The notes under the pieces: model-generated
The model's database searches: none
The model's input: only the letters and a program-made list of their open reading frames with translations
What the model was told of the DNA's origin: nothing
Translations under genes and position numbers: made by a program
Shown here: piece after piece, positions 1 to 8,579 of the stretch
How positions within the stretch are numbered: position 1 is the first letter of the stretch
How the letters are laid out: each line of letters starts with the position of its first letter
From: Niastella sp. OAS944
Lineage (GTDB): Bacteria > Bacteroidota > Bacteroidia > Chitinophagales > Chitinophagaceae
Length of the DNA stretch: 64,000 nt
Direction of reading: 5' to 3'
Assembly: GCA_024809215.1 (NCBI GenBank)
Contig: JANUBW010000012.1
Span: forward strand, 1-64,000

Positions 1-138
1 CTCAACCTGTAAAGCAACTTCAGGATTACCAAATACCTATGTATAGTTGCTTCAGGATTTATTCTTCACGTGTATAGCTATTTCCGGACGAGACACGTGT
101 CTTTTCTTCGGGACTGAGTTTATCCTTCTTCGCCCCAC

Positions 139-222
139 GTTCGTACATTCTTCGCAAGTTGTTCGCAAATTTGCGAAGAAGCCCCTAAGCATTCCCGAAG
201 CAAGTACGAACAATTTGCGAAC
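139..222. repeat. Cluster of inverted repeats downstream of the dipeptidase gene
   Basis: GTTCGTAC at 139-146 pairs with GTACGAAC at 204-211. GTTCGCAAAT at 161-170 pairs with ATTTGCGAAC at 213-222. A local CTTCGCAA/TTGCGAAG hairpin lies at about 150-177. The arms are interleaved, so they cannot all form at once. The position just after the minus-strand dipeptidase stop fits an operon-end structure, though there is no clean T-run. I see no gene in bases 1-244. Confidence 0.5.
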
Positions 223-244
223 AAAGATGAGCTGTAAAGCTTTG

Positions 245-1321
245 CTACAAAGTGTCCCACGCTTTCCGCAAAAAGCGCAACCAGTTACCATGCATAATGG
301 CTTCAATGTCTGCAGGGGCATAGCCGCGTTTTGCCAGTAATGTGGGGATCTTTTGCAGATCTGCAATGGTTTCCAGGTCGTAGGGCGATTGTTCTTTACC
401 AAAAGCGCCATCGAGGTCGGTGCCAATGCCTACTTGCCGGGCATTGCCTGCCAGTTGGCAGATATGGTCCAAATGGTCGAGCATTTTTTCGAGGTTGCAG
501 TGCATGCCTTCAGGGGTAGATTGCTGCCGTACCCAGTTAGGCACCATCATCCAGGCATCGAGCGCCCCGCCAATAACGGCATCTCTTTCTATCAATGCCC
601 TTATCATATCATCACTGAACTGGCGGTTGTGATCAACCAGCGCCCGGCAATTATTATGACTGGCCCATACCGGCCCTTTAAAGATATCCAGCGCATCCCA
701 AAAGGCATCATCGCACAAATGCGTGGCATCGAGGATCATATTTAACCGGTCCATTTCCCTTACAAGTTCTTTGCCCATGGCATTCAACCCACCGGTAGCA
801 TCGGTACCGTTGGCGTAGCGACCGGGGCCATAGTGGGCCGGACCAACCGCGCGCAATCCGTATGCCTGAGCAATTTCAAGGTGTTTTAGTGTAACAAGGG
901 AATCGGCCCCTTCCAGGCTCAGGATATAGCCGATGGGTTTATTATCATTGGATTCGCCATTCAGCCACAAAGCCAGATGGCTTTCGAGACCGGTTTTGTT
1001 TTTTATCATTACCATTTCACCCGCGGCTTCCATGGCTTTGTACCAGGCCAGCTGTGCCTGCGTTTGCGCCCATGCCTGTTCGGGCGAATGCCAGCCGGGC
1101 AAAAGATTATCGGGCGCCACATATCTTGCAATTTGTGTGGCTACTACCAATCCAATATTTCCCTGTCGTAATTCGGGCAAGGCCACTGTGCCTTTGGCCC
1201 TATCTGGTTTATCAGTTAATCCGGTCTCACGTTTGCGAATGTCCATAACCGGCTGCCGCAGATCGCGGTTCCATTCCATGGCATTCATACTCAGATCGAG
1301 GTGTGCGTCTATAGTAAACAT
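245..1321 (-). CDS. Membrane-dipeptidase (renal dipeptidase) family M19 peptidase
   Basis: A 358-aa zinc-dependent dipeptidase of the M19 family; members cleave L-X or L-D dipeptides. Visible metal-ligand motifs are DAHLDL near the start (His-x-Asp), the Glu in LSLEGAD, the His in DATHLC, the His in ASHNN and the late GTDLDG. I chose the ATG at 1319-1321, which gives MFTIDAHLDL; the frame stays open upstream into low-quality repeat sequence that does not look coding. No signal peptide is seen, so it is probably cytoplasmic. It is the last gene of the minus-strand block starting with SusC and sits behind the sugar kinase. The family call is secure; the substrate is unknown. With RidA and the kinase nearby it may process an amino-acid conjugate taken up by the locus, which is inference. 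Confidence 0.9.
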   Translation of the reverse strand: MFTIDAHLDLSMNAMEWNRDLRQPVMDIRKRETGLTDKPDRAKGTVALPELRQGNIGLVVATQIARYVAPDNLLPGWHSPEQAWAQTQAQLAWYKAMEAAGEMVMIKNKTGLESHLALWLNGESNDNKPIGYILSLEGADSLVTLKHLEIAQAYGLRAVGPAHYGPGRYANGTDATGGLNAMGKELVREMDRLNMILDATHLCDDAFWDALDIFKGPVWASHNNCRALVDHNRQFSDDMIRALIERDAVIGGALDAWMMVPNWVRQQSTPEGMHCNLEKMLDHLDHICQLAGNARQVGIGTDLDGAFGKEQSPYDLETIADLQKIPTLLAKRGYAPADIEAIMHGNWLRFLRKAWDTL

Positions 1322-1361
1322 GCTAAGTTCTTGCTTGTGGATTTTGAGTTCTAAAATTGTT

Positions 1362-1472
1362 GTTACCAGTCGCCGGTTACCAGTTGCCAGGTTCGCGGCC
1401 AGGCAGGTAATCATGAATTATATAGCGAGTTTCGAATTGAAGCCCGGAAACCGGCGACCGGTAACTGGTAAC
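1362..1472. repeat. Imperfect inverted repeat between dipeptidase and kinase genes
   Basis: GTTACCAGT followed by CGCCGGTT at 1362-1378 pairs with AACCGGCG and ACTGGTAAC between about 1450 and 1472, leaving a short bulge. It fills most of the 163-bp gap between the kinase stop and the dipeptidase start. Similar low-complexity arms occur near 2.55 kb and 8.5 kb in this locus. Function unknown; an intra-operon RNA hairpin is possible. Confidence 0.5.
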
Positions 1473-1484
1473 CCGCTTCTATCA

Positions 1485-2516
1485 TTATCTAATAATTCTT
1501 CCCGACGAACCAGTCTGTATAAATTGTTCTACCTCCATCTTAGAGACAATCGCCCAGTCGCCATGAATGCTTTGTTTTAAGGCACCGCAGGCAGTGGCAA
1601 ATTCAATAATGGCCTGTGGCTGCAATCCATTCATCAACCCATATAACATACCGGCGGTAAATGCATCGCCTGTACCTATTTGATCAGTGATAAATGGTAA
1701 CCGGTATGCAGCAGAAAAATAATACTGGCCGTCGAGCATAAAAGCGCTGGAATAAATATGCACCGGTCCATCTGTTTTTCGAAAGCTCATGCCCAGCGTT
1801 TTCATATTCGGCAGCTGTTTTTGCAATGCTTCACTACATTGTTTGAACCGGTCTTCCAATGAATCATTTACATCAGTATTGATGCCATAGTATACGGCTG
1901 CGGAATCCAGGTCGGCCACTACAATTTCACTGGGCTCTAATAAGGCCGGCATAATATCGGCCGCCTTCCTGCCATATTTCCATAAAGTGCTGCGATAATT
2001 GAAATCGGCTGAGATGATGACGCCGTTCTGTTTGGCTGCTGTAATTGCTTCAGCACATACGTCCGCGGCACTTTGTGACACTGCAGGCGCCACGCCCGAC
2101 CAATGAAAATATTGCGAATCGCTAAGCGACTTTTTCCAATCAATCATACCGGGTTGCAGCTCTGCATAAGATGAGCCAGCCCGGTCATAGATCACCCGCG
2201 TTGCACGGATATGATTACCCGGCTCGGTAAAATAAAGGCCCAGCTTCTCGCCCCCATATATAACATGATCGGTAGCTACACCATGACTTTGCAATTGCTG
2301 AATACCGGCCAGTGCAAGATCATTTTGCGGAACACGGGTAACATACCTGGTAGTAACACCCAGGCGCGATAACAACACACACATATTGGCTTCTGCTCCT
2401 GCATAGTATGCTTTGTACTCCTGGGTCTGTAAAAAACGTTGCGATCCGGCGCTGTGCAACCGCATCATAAATTCGCCAAATGCGGTTAACTGAACAGGAC
2501 TGGGTGTCATCATCAT
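1485..2516 (-). CDS. PfkB-family sugar kinase, 2-keto-3-deoxygluconate kinase-like
   Basis: A 343-aa ribokinase/PfkB-fold carbohydrate kinase. The C-terminal PfkB signature is visible as DQIGTGDAFTAGMLYG, whose last Asp is the catalytic base; the N-terminal half has the YYAGAEANMCVLLSRLG motif typical of KDG kinases (gly-rich GG usually, here AGA). Family members phosphorylate 2-keto-3-deoxy-D-gluconate to the 6-phosphate in the cytoplasm. The context supports a sugar-acid substrate: a GntP permease and a RidA gene lie just upstream in the same direction, and a DgaE-like ammonia-lyase homologue that would make a 2-keto-3-deoxy acid is in the second block. The start has three consecutive Met codons and the first is used. 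Another PfkB substrate, such as a ketohexose, cannot be excluded. Confidence 0.8.
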   Translation of the reverse strand: MMMTPSPVQLTAFGEFMMRLHSAGSQRFLQTQEYKAYYAGAEANMCVLLSRLGVTTRYVTRVPQNDLALAGIQQLQSHGVATDHVIYGGEKLGLYFTEPGNHIRATRVIYDRAGSSYAELQPGMIDWKKSLSDSQYFHWSGVAPAVSQSAADVCAEAITAAKQNGVIISADFNYRSTLWKYGRKAADIMPALLEPSEIVVADLDSAAVYYGINTDVNDSLEDRFKQCSEALQKQLPNMKTLGMSFRKTDGPVHIYSSAFMLDGQYYFSAAYRLPFITDQIGTGDAFTAGMLYGLMNGLQPQAIIEFATACGALKQSIHGDWAIVSKMEVEQFIQTGSSGRIIR

Positions 2517-2544
2517 TCATTGCATTTTCAACAATTATAACCCA

Positions 2545-2640
2545 AATTCGGCAGTCGGCAATCGGCAATCGGCAATTTCGCTCATCCTCAACCTCGCGTC
2601 AACTGGTTAACTCGTCAACTTGTTAACTTGTCAACTTACC
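2545..2640. repeat. Short tandem and direct repeats ahead of the kinase gene
   Basis: Repeats of CGGCAAT (about 2550-2577) are followed by alternating GTCAACT and GTTAACT units (about 2597-2640). The second array runs into the 3' end of the RidA gene. This low-complexity spacer is of a type common between Bacteroidetes genes; no promoter or hairpin is convincing. Confidence 0.45.
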
Positions 2641-3095
2641 AACTCAAACATAGCTTCGATCTCCACCGGAATATTATCAGGGAGAGAACCGAAACCCACG
2701 GCGCTGCGAACGCCGATGCCGTTCTCTTCGCCCCATATGGCGGCAAACAATTCGCTGCAGCCATTAATGACATAAGGATGCCGTTCAAAATCGGGCGTAC
2801 AATTCACCATACCCAGCACTTTTATAACCCTTTTTATTTTGTCAAGACTGCCAACATGCGTGCAGATCGTTGACAACATGGTAAGGCCAACCTGCCGCGC
2901 TGCCAGCTTACCCTCTTCCATATTCAACTCACTTCCTATTCTACCAATAATAAGGGTCTTATCGTCCCGCACGGGCCCGTGGCCAGATAAATACAGGTAT
3001 TTACCATCGATAAGAAAAGGTTTGTACACTCCCAGTGGTGTGGGGGCAGGAGGTAATTTCAATCCCAGTTTTTTGAATCTTTCTTCTGCGTTCAT
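2631..3095 (-). CDS. RidA (YjgF/UK114) family protein, cytoplasmic form
   Basis: A 154-aa protein of the Rid superfamily, which hydrolyses reactive enamines/imines released by PLP enzymes to keto acids and ammonia, or acts as a related lyase. Visible family features are the LYLSGHGPVRDDK stretch, the central helix with LTMLSTICTHVGSLDKIKRV, and the C-terminal SAVGFGSLPDNIPVEIEAMFE segment that contributes the conserved acidic residue. There is no signal peptide, unlike the second Rid protein at 19.4 kb. It lies 23 bp behind the GntP gene. The canonical Arg of RidA falls at RSAVGFGSLP, consistent with an active-type pocket. The family is clear; the substrate is not. Confidence 0.88.
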   Translation of the reverse strand: MNAEERFKKLGLKLPPAPTPLGVYKPFLIDGKYLYLSGHGPVRDDKTLIIGRIGSELNMEEGKLAARQVGLTMLSTICTHVGSLDKIKRVIKVLGMVNCTPDFERHPYVINGCSELFAAIWGEENGIGVRSAVGFGSLPDNIPVEIEAMFELVS

Positions 3096-3118
3096 GTGTT
3101 CGGTGTTTGTAATTTATA

Positions 3119-4435
3119 TTAACCTATTGTGGAATTCAGGATCATTACACCAACCAGTCCGGCTACAGCTACAATTGTTTCCATAACCGACCAGGTCTTT
3201 AAGGTGTCTTTTATGCTCAAATTGAAATATTCTTTAAAAAGCCAGAACCCCGCATCATTTACATGCGAAAACAATAAACTGCCGGCGCCTACTGATAATA
3301 CCATCAGATTGGCATTCACCGATGTTTTAACTAACAAAGGCGCAATGATGCCTGCTGTTGTTAATCCCGCCACTGTAGCCGAGCCTACACAAATGCGAAT
3401 GATACCTGCCATACACCAGGCCAGTACCAACGGGTGCACAGGCCAGGTTTCCAATGCAGACGCTATTTGTTTGCTTACGCCGCTTTCTGTTAACACCTGT
3501 TTCAATGCACCTGAGCCGGCAATGATCAGCAGGATCATACCAACATCCTTAACCGCATCGGCATAAATGGCCATCACCGATTTCATTGACCGGCCACAGC
3601 CAATGCCTAACGTAAAAGCAGCCACTAACACAGACACCAACATGATCAATGCTGGTTCGCTGATAAGGGCTAGTACCCCTTTTACTGAATTATTATTCTT
3701 TAAGAAATAATTCAACACAGTGGTAGCTGTAAGCAAAAACACCGGCAACAAGGAAGTGAAAAAGCTATTGGCCGTTCCCGGCAACTGTGTTTTATCAATT
3801 GCCTGCGGCTTAAACAGCTCCAATGGTTCAGACTTTATATTCCCCACAATTTTTGAAAACAGTGGACCGGCAATGATAATGGCCGGAATGGCAATGAGCA
3901 ATCCATATAATAATGTAATACCCATGCTGGCCCCAAACTGTGTTACCAGTGCAGTTGGCGACGGGTGTGGCGGTAAAAAACCATGCGTTACCGATAAAGC
4001 CGCCAACATAGGCAGGCCAATATATACAGCAGGTAATTTATACTGATATACAACGGAAAAGATCAGCGGCACCATCAACACAAATCCTACCCCATAAAAC
4101 AAGGGAATGCCAATGATGAACCCGGTGATCATTAACGCCCATTGCAGATAGCGAACGCCAAATGCGTGCATCAACACGGTAGCAATTTTTTGTGCAGCGC
4201 CACTTTCTGCTACCAGCTTGCCCAGCATGGCACCCAAACAAATGATGCTTACCAATGACCCCAATGTATCGCCCATACCCTGCTGCACAGCCGACATAAT
4301 TTTTTCCGCCGGCAGTTTCAATAACAAACCTGCCAACAGGGAAACTATCAAAAAGGCCAGAAAAGCATTCACCTTTCCCCAGGTTATAAGCAGGATGAGT
4401 ATAACAATACAAAGCAATACGATTAGTATGGACAT
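3119..4435 (-). CDS. GntP-family gluconate/sugar-acid:H+ symporter
   Basis: A 438-aa, very hydrophobic inner-membrane protein with about 12 predicted transmembrane spans. Its length and arrangement fit the GntP family, proton-coupled importers of gluconate, idonate, D-serine, D-glycerate and similar acids. The family-typical loop THGFLPPHPSPTALV lies about one third in, and the IRICVGSATVAGLTTAGI motif lies in the C-terminal half. It sits 16 bp after the GH20 hexosaminidase gene and 23 bp before RidA, so it is probably co-transcribed. The next kinase suggests uptake of a sugar acid that is then phosphorylated. The exact substrate cannot be read from sequence. Confidence 0.92.
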   Translation of the reverse strand: MSILIVLLCIVILILLITWGKVNAFLAFLIVSLLAGLLLKLPAEKIMSAVQQGMGDTLGSLVSIICLGAMLGKLVAESGAAQKIATVLMHAFGVRYLQWALMITGFIIGIPLFYGVGFVLMVPLIFSVVYQYKLPAVYIGLPMLAALSVTHGFLPPHPSPTALVTQFGASMGITLLYGLLIAIPAIIIAGPLFSKIVGNIKSEPLELFKPQAIDKTQLPGTANSFFTSLLPVFLLTATTVLNYFLKNNNSVKGVLALISEPALIMLVSVLVAAFTLGIGCGRSMKSVMAIYADAVKDVGMILLIIAGSGALKQVLTESGVSKQIASALETWPVHPLVLAWCMAGIIRICVGSATVAGLTTAGIIAPLLVKTSVNANLMVLSVGAGSLLFSHVNDAGFWLFKEYFNLSIKDTLKTWSVMETIVAVAGLVGVMILNSTIG

Positions 4436-4451
4436 TTCTTACTATTATTTT

Positions 4452-6749
4452 TTATTCAACCACAATTTCATCGATCAACAACAGCGCATTACCCCCGGCG
4501 CCATATTCACCCGCAGGTATTACGCCCTTGTTGGTGCCTATCACTTTTATATATTGCACCTGTACTGGTGTTACGGGTACATCCACTTTATTGATGCCAT
4601 TGACAGGAAATGAATTTTGCCGGTATAGTTCCGTATAATGTTCGCCATCTTTTGATGCCAGCAACTGCAGGGTAACCGGGGCCCACATACGCTGCCAGTG
4701 ATAATTGAGCACTTGCAATGCCAGGTGTTGCACCGTTTGCTGCTTACCCAAATCGATCACTGCCTCCAGATCATTTCCGCTAAAGCCCAGCCACTGATTA
4801 TCGTTATACCGGTTGCTGCCAAACAATCCATTTACAAGGGTTGTATTACCGGGGTTGAACCGGTCAATAGGTTTATTCAGCAAAGTTACGGTGGCGCCCA
4901 CTGCTTTATGTATACGAAATGATTGCTGAAACAACCGACCTGTAGGTTGATGTTGTCTGTTAAAGAGCAATGCCTTTACTGTACAAGTATTTTTAATTTC
5001 AATTGCACTGGTATATAATGAACTTTGTATAGTAGGCACCGTATTATCGGTTGTATACCTGATGTCGCTGCCGCGTGCAGCACTTTGCAAATTTATTTGC
5101 AAAACATTGTTTTGCACAGGTACCGCAGTGTAGGTGATGTCATCAAAATGGGGGTCGTAATTAATTTTCTGGTGCTTCAGCAGCGATGCTTCTCCACGTA
5201 ACCGGTTCAGGAAATTCTCATAATTGCGTTTTGATTTCGGTGTCCAGGCCAGCTCGGCCAGCGCCAGCGCGCGGGGAAAGATCATATAAGCAGCCTGCGC
5301 TTCACTGGTGTAATACTCGCTCCACGCCTGCCCTTCTACTCCCGCTAAATAAGTTGTTGTTGCACTATCTGCATTTCCGGCCAGCGGTTCGTACCCATAT
5401 ACTTTTTGCAACGGCGTAAAACCACCGGCTGCCAGTGGCTCTTCAGCATATAAGGATTGGTAGTAATCAAAATAGCAATTCGTTTCAGGAGTCATGATTA
5501 CGGAATGATGTTGTGCTATAGCTGCCTTGCCACCCTCCTCGCCACGCCAGCTCATAACAGTAGCGTTAGGCGCCAATCCGCCTTCCAGTATTTCATCCCA
5601 GCCAATGATCTGCCGCCCTTTACTGTTAACGTATTGCTCCATGCGTTGAATGAAATAGCTCTGCAACGCATGCTCATCGGGTAAGTGCAGGGTTTGTTTA
5701 CGCTGCTGGCATTTTGCACAAACCTTCCATCTTGTTTTGGGGCATTCATCACCGCCAATGTGAATATATTTTGATGGGAAAAGCGTCATAACTTCATCGA
5801 GCACATTTTGCAAAAACACAAAGGCGCTATCGTTGCCTGCGCAATACACATCATCAAACACACCCCAGAATGTAGCGGTAGTATAAGGCCCACCCGTACA
5901 ACCCAATGTTGGGTACGCCGCCAGTGCAGCGGATGCATGTCCGGGCATTTCAATTTCAGGAATGATGGTTATATGCCGGTCTGCCGCATACTGCACCACT
6001 TCTTTTATTTGTTGTTGTGTATAGTAACCGCCATACCGTTTGCCATCGAAACGATGAGGCAATTCTTTTTTATGGCCTATCAATGTTTCATTGCGCCAGG
6101 CGGCTACTGATTGCAACCTGGGATATTTTTTTATTTCTATCCGCCAGCCCTGATCGTCGGTCAGGTGCCAGTGAAAAGTATTGAACTTGTACAGGGCCAG
6201 CCAATCGATGTACTTTTTTATAAAGGAAACCGGGAACAAATGCCGGCTTACATCAAGCGCCATTCCTCTATATGCAAAACGCGGATCATCGTTTATGGTA
6301 TAACACGGGACTTCGATACTGCCTTTTCCGGCTTGCCACAATTGTCGTAGGGTCTGCAATCCATACAACACGCCACTGGCATCATGCCCAATACAACGGA
6401 TCGATTTTTTATCTACATGAAGCAGGTATCCTTCTTTATGTGGAATGCCAGTGGAGTCGATGGACAGGGAAATAAAGTTATTGCCGGGCGTTATAGTAGT
6501 TTTTGATAATGGTTTATTTCCATAGGCCAGCACATAGCCGTTTAACAATCCGGCCATTTTGTTCAATGCGCTATCAGTTACCACAATTTTTGTAGTGCCA
6601 TCTATTATAAATGATCCTGTTGAAGGTGTCATTGTTACTGGTAAAGGGATCACAGCGGGCAATGCCTGGCTGCCGGCCTGTGCCAGCGCCCATAATGGCA
6701 TTGCAATCAATAGTACCTTCGCCAAGAGGTATGTACGTATACACTTCAT
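4452..6749 (-). CDS. GH20 beta-N-acetylhexosaminidase, exported
   Basis: A 765-aa secreted exo-enzyme releasing terminal GlcNAc or GalNAc. Layout: signal peptide about 1-24; GH20 N-terminal domain to about 150; (beta/alpha)8 catalytic domain from DDPRFAYRGMALDVSRH at 154; catalytic Asp334-Glu335 in HIGGDECP; chitobiase-like/HEX C-terminal segment; and a terminal discoidin-like (F5/8 type C-like) region with IDLGKQQTVQHLALQ. The length is usual for Bacteroidetes GH20 enzymes with accessory C-terminal domains. It starts 3 bp after the fucosidase stop, so the pair is translationally close. Together with GH29 it points to a fucosylated, N-acetylhexosamine-containing glycan such as an N-glycan, chitin-derived oligomer or glycoprotein. 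Confidence 0.94.
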   Translation of the reverse strand: MKCIRTYLLAKVLLIAMPLWALAQAGSQALPAVIPLPVTMTPSTGSFIIDGTTKIVVTDSALNKMAGLLNGYVLAYGNKPLSKTTITPGNNFISLSIDSTGIPHKEGYLLHVDKKSIRCIGHDASGVLYGLQTLRQLWQAGKGSIEVPCYTINDDPRFAYRGMALDVSRHLFPVSFIKKYIDWLALYKFNTFHWHLTDDQGWRIEIKKYPRLQSVAAWRNETLIGHKKELPHRFDGKRYGGYYTQQQIKEVVQYAADRHITIIPEIEMPGHASAALAAYPTLGCTGGPYTTATFWGVFDDVYCAGNDSAFVFLQNVLDEVMTLFPSKYIHIGGDECPKTRWKVCAKCQQRKQTLHLPDEHALQSYFIQRMEQYVNSKGRQIIGWDEILEGGLAPNATVMSWRGEEGGKAAIAQHHSVIMTPETNCYFDYYQSLYAEEPLAAGGFTPLQKVYGYEPLAGNADSATTTYLAGVEGQAWSEYYTSEAQAAYMIFPRALALAELAWTPKSKRNYENFLNRLRGEASLLKHQKINYDPHFDDITYTAVPVQNNVLQINLQSAARGSDIRYTTDNTVPTIQSSLYTSAIEIKNTCTVKALLFNRQHQPTGRLFQQSFRIHKAVGATVTLLNKPIDRFNPGNTTLVNGLFGSNRYNDNQWLGFSGNDLEAVIDLGKQQTVQHLALQVLNYHWQRMWAPVTLQLLASKDGEHYTELYRQNSFPVNGINKVDVPVTPVQVQYIKVIGTNKGVIPAGEYGAGGNALLLIDEIVVE

Positions 6750-6752
6750 AAC

Positions 6753-8387
6753 TTAGGGGTGCCCCAATTTTTTATCTCCATCTAATTCAATGCCGCTGTA
6801 TTCTGCCACGGCCTTATATTCATACTGTCCTTTTTTCAACCCACTGACCGTACCTGAAAAATTTCCATTTTTATCAATGGGTACGGTAGCCGATCTTATC
6901 CAGGGGCCGGTGTACAGGTCTTCAATTTGACCGTGATACGGCCGGTAATAAAACCGGGCCTTCACTGGCGTGCCCGGTTTAAAGTTTAGCACTTTACCCG
7001 ACAACACCATGGCTGTTGCGGATGAACGGGCATCTAACGTTACCACCTGTACGGGTTCAATGGCAGGTTGTATATTTTCAATTTTTATAACTACCGGGTT
7101 GGGCCATTTATGATCGTCGTAAATGCGTTGGGTACGAAAAACCGACACTACCAGTCCGGTATCTGTTTGCCTAAATGACGGGCTCACCTTTTTACCGGGT
7201 TTGTATTCCTGAATAATACCATTTTGTCCCAGCACACTGATTGCCGTATTGGCTGTTGCTTTTACCGAATGAAGTGTAAAACTTTTTTGATCCCCTTCTA
7301 TCCAATCAGGTAAACCGGTAACCAGGGCATACAGCGTTTGTTTGTTAGCAGTTGTAGTGAACCAGATATTCTTCTCCCGGCTGATCACCCATGGGTGCAC
7401 ATTGTCAACCGCTTCCCGGTTTATAAAATACCAGGCCGCCAACTCCCGCAATCTGTCCTCCTGCTCCCCTGCCAATTCTCCATTGGGTTTGGGACCAGTG
7501 TTCAATAATAAGGAACCGCCTTTGCTTCTGGCTTCAATCAGCAATTCAATCAGGTTAGTACCCGATTTGTATCTTTCATTTGTAGGTTGAAACTGCCAGG
7601 CCGTACCAATGGTAATACACGATAACCAGGGTTTTTGAATGGTTACACCCGGCAACATTTGTTCCGTTGTTTTTAACGCGCCTCTGGTTATCAAAATGTC
7701 TGGTTGCAATTTCCAGCAGGTGGCTTTCACAACTTCTTTCGGTTCGCCATCTATGAACAGCAGATCTATCTTTCCATAGTTGGTCATCAACTCTTCACAT
7801 TGAGTACGGGTGAACTCGTCAAACTCCTTTTTTACTGCATCGCTCATTACTACGTTATCGCGACTGATAAGCATATTATGGGTATGCAGAAAATTAAAAT
7901 CCTCGGGTGAAAAATAAAAACCTACCTGTAGCCCCGCCTTGCGCGTAGCTTCAACAAATTCTTTCAACAGGTCTTTATGGTAGGGCGTATTCATGATGTT
8001 GAAAGCGGTTGTCTTCGTATCCCACATACAAAACCCCGAATGGTGTTTGGTAGTGAACATGATGTATTTCATGCCAGCCAGTTTGGCAAGGGCAGCTATC
8101 TCTTCCGGATTAAACTTTGACGGATTAAATGTTTTTGGCAACTCGTTAAAATACCGGTTCACATAGTCGTCAGATGCGCCTACCAGCGAATGACTGATCA
8201 CAATACCCAGCTGCGCATCTACACTGAAATGAATGAACAAACCGCCCGCCGAATTGCGCAACCACTCTTCGCGTTCCGGTTTATTCAGATTATAATCACT
8301 GGCTTCTCCATCCTTCACCACATCGTGCTGTGCCCATGCCATTATACATTGTACGATACAGATTAAAACAACGATCGATCTTTTCAT
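6753..8387 (-). CDS. GH29 alpha-L-fucosidase, exported
   Basis: A 544-aa retaining alpha-L-fucosidase. A signal peptide covers residues 1-20 (ends AWAQ). The catalytic barrel holds FTTKHHSGFCMWDTK at 111-125, the family hallmark, and the predicted nucleophile Asp213 in LLFIDGEPKE. The C-terminal 200 residues form a beta-sandwich with several predicted strands. The acid/base residue of GH29 is poorly conserved and I cannot place it. It follows SusD after a 192-bp spacer holding a large inverted repeat and precedes the hexosaminidase by 3 bp. Fucose removal and hexosaminidase trimming probably act together on one glycan imported through SusC/D. Confidence 0.9.
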   Translation of the reverse strand: MKRSIVVLICIVQCIMAWAQHDVVKDGEASDYNLNKPEREEWLRNSAGGLFIHFSVDAQLGIVISHSLVGASDDYVNRYFNELPKTFNPSKFNPEEIAALAKLAGMKYIMFTTKHHSGFCMWDTKTTAFNIMNTPYHKDLLKEFVEATRKAGLQVGFYFSPEDFNFLHTHNMLISRDNVVMSDAVKKEFDEFTRTQCEELMTNYGKIDLLFIDGEPKEVVKATCWKLQPDILITRGALKTTEQMLPGVTIQKPWLSCITIGTAWQFQPTNERYKSGTNLIELLIEARSKGGSLLLNTGPKPNGELAGEQEDRLRELAAWYFINREAVDNVHPWVISREKNIWFTTTANKQTLYALVTGLPDWIEGDQKSFTLHSVKATANTAISVLGQNGIIQEYKPGKKVSPSFRQTDTGLVVSVFRTQRIYDDHKWPNPVVIKIENIQPAIEPVQVVTLDARSSATAMVLSGKVLNFKPGTPVKARFYYRPYHGQIEDLYTGPWIRSATVPIDKNGNFSGTVSGLKKGQYEYKAVAEYSGIELDGDKKLGHP

Positions 8388-8494
8388 GCAACTCTTTTCT
8401 TTTTTGAATGCTTATTAAAAGAGGGCATAGACATACCCTCTTTGTTACACTTAAAATCTACTTGAAATTTGTATGAGAACTCTTTCCAATAGGC

Positions 8495-8569
8495 AATAGG
8501 CAATAGACAATTGGCAATTGGCAATTATGATTCAGAGGGCTTAGTTTTGCCAATTGCTTATTGCCTATT
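8495..8569. repeat. Large near-perfect inverted repeat between SusD and GH29 genes
   Basis: The 23-nt arm at 8495-8517 (begins AATAGGCAATAG) pairs with 8547-8569 with two mismatches and a 29-nt loop. Additional direct repeats of the GGCAATAG/GGCAATTG unit surround it. In a minus-strand mRNA this would be a strong hairpin just after susD; in Sus-like operons such hairpins can set higher SusC/D than hydrolase levels. That role here is inference. Confidence 0.6.
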
Positions 8570-8579
8570 GCCATTTGAC

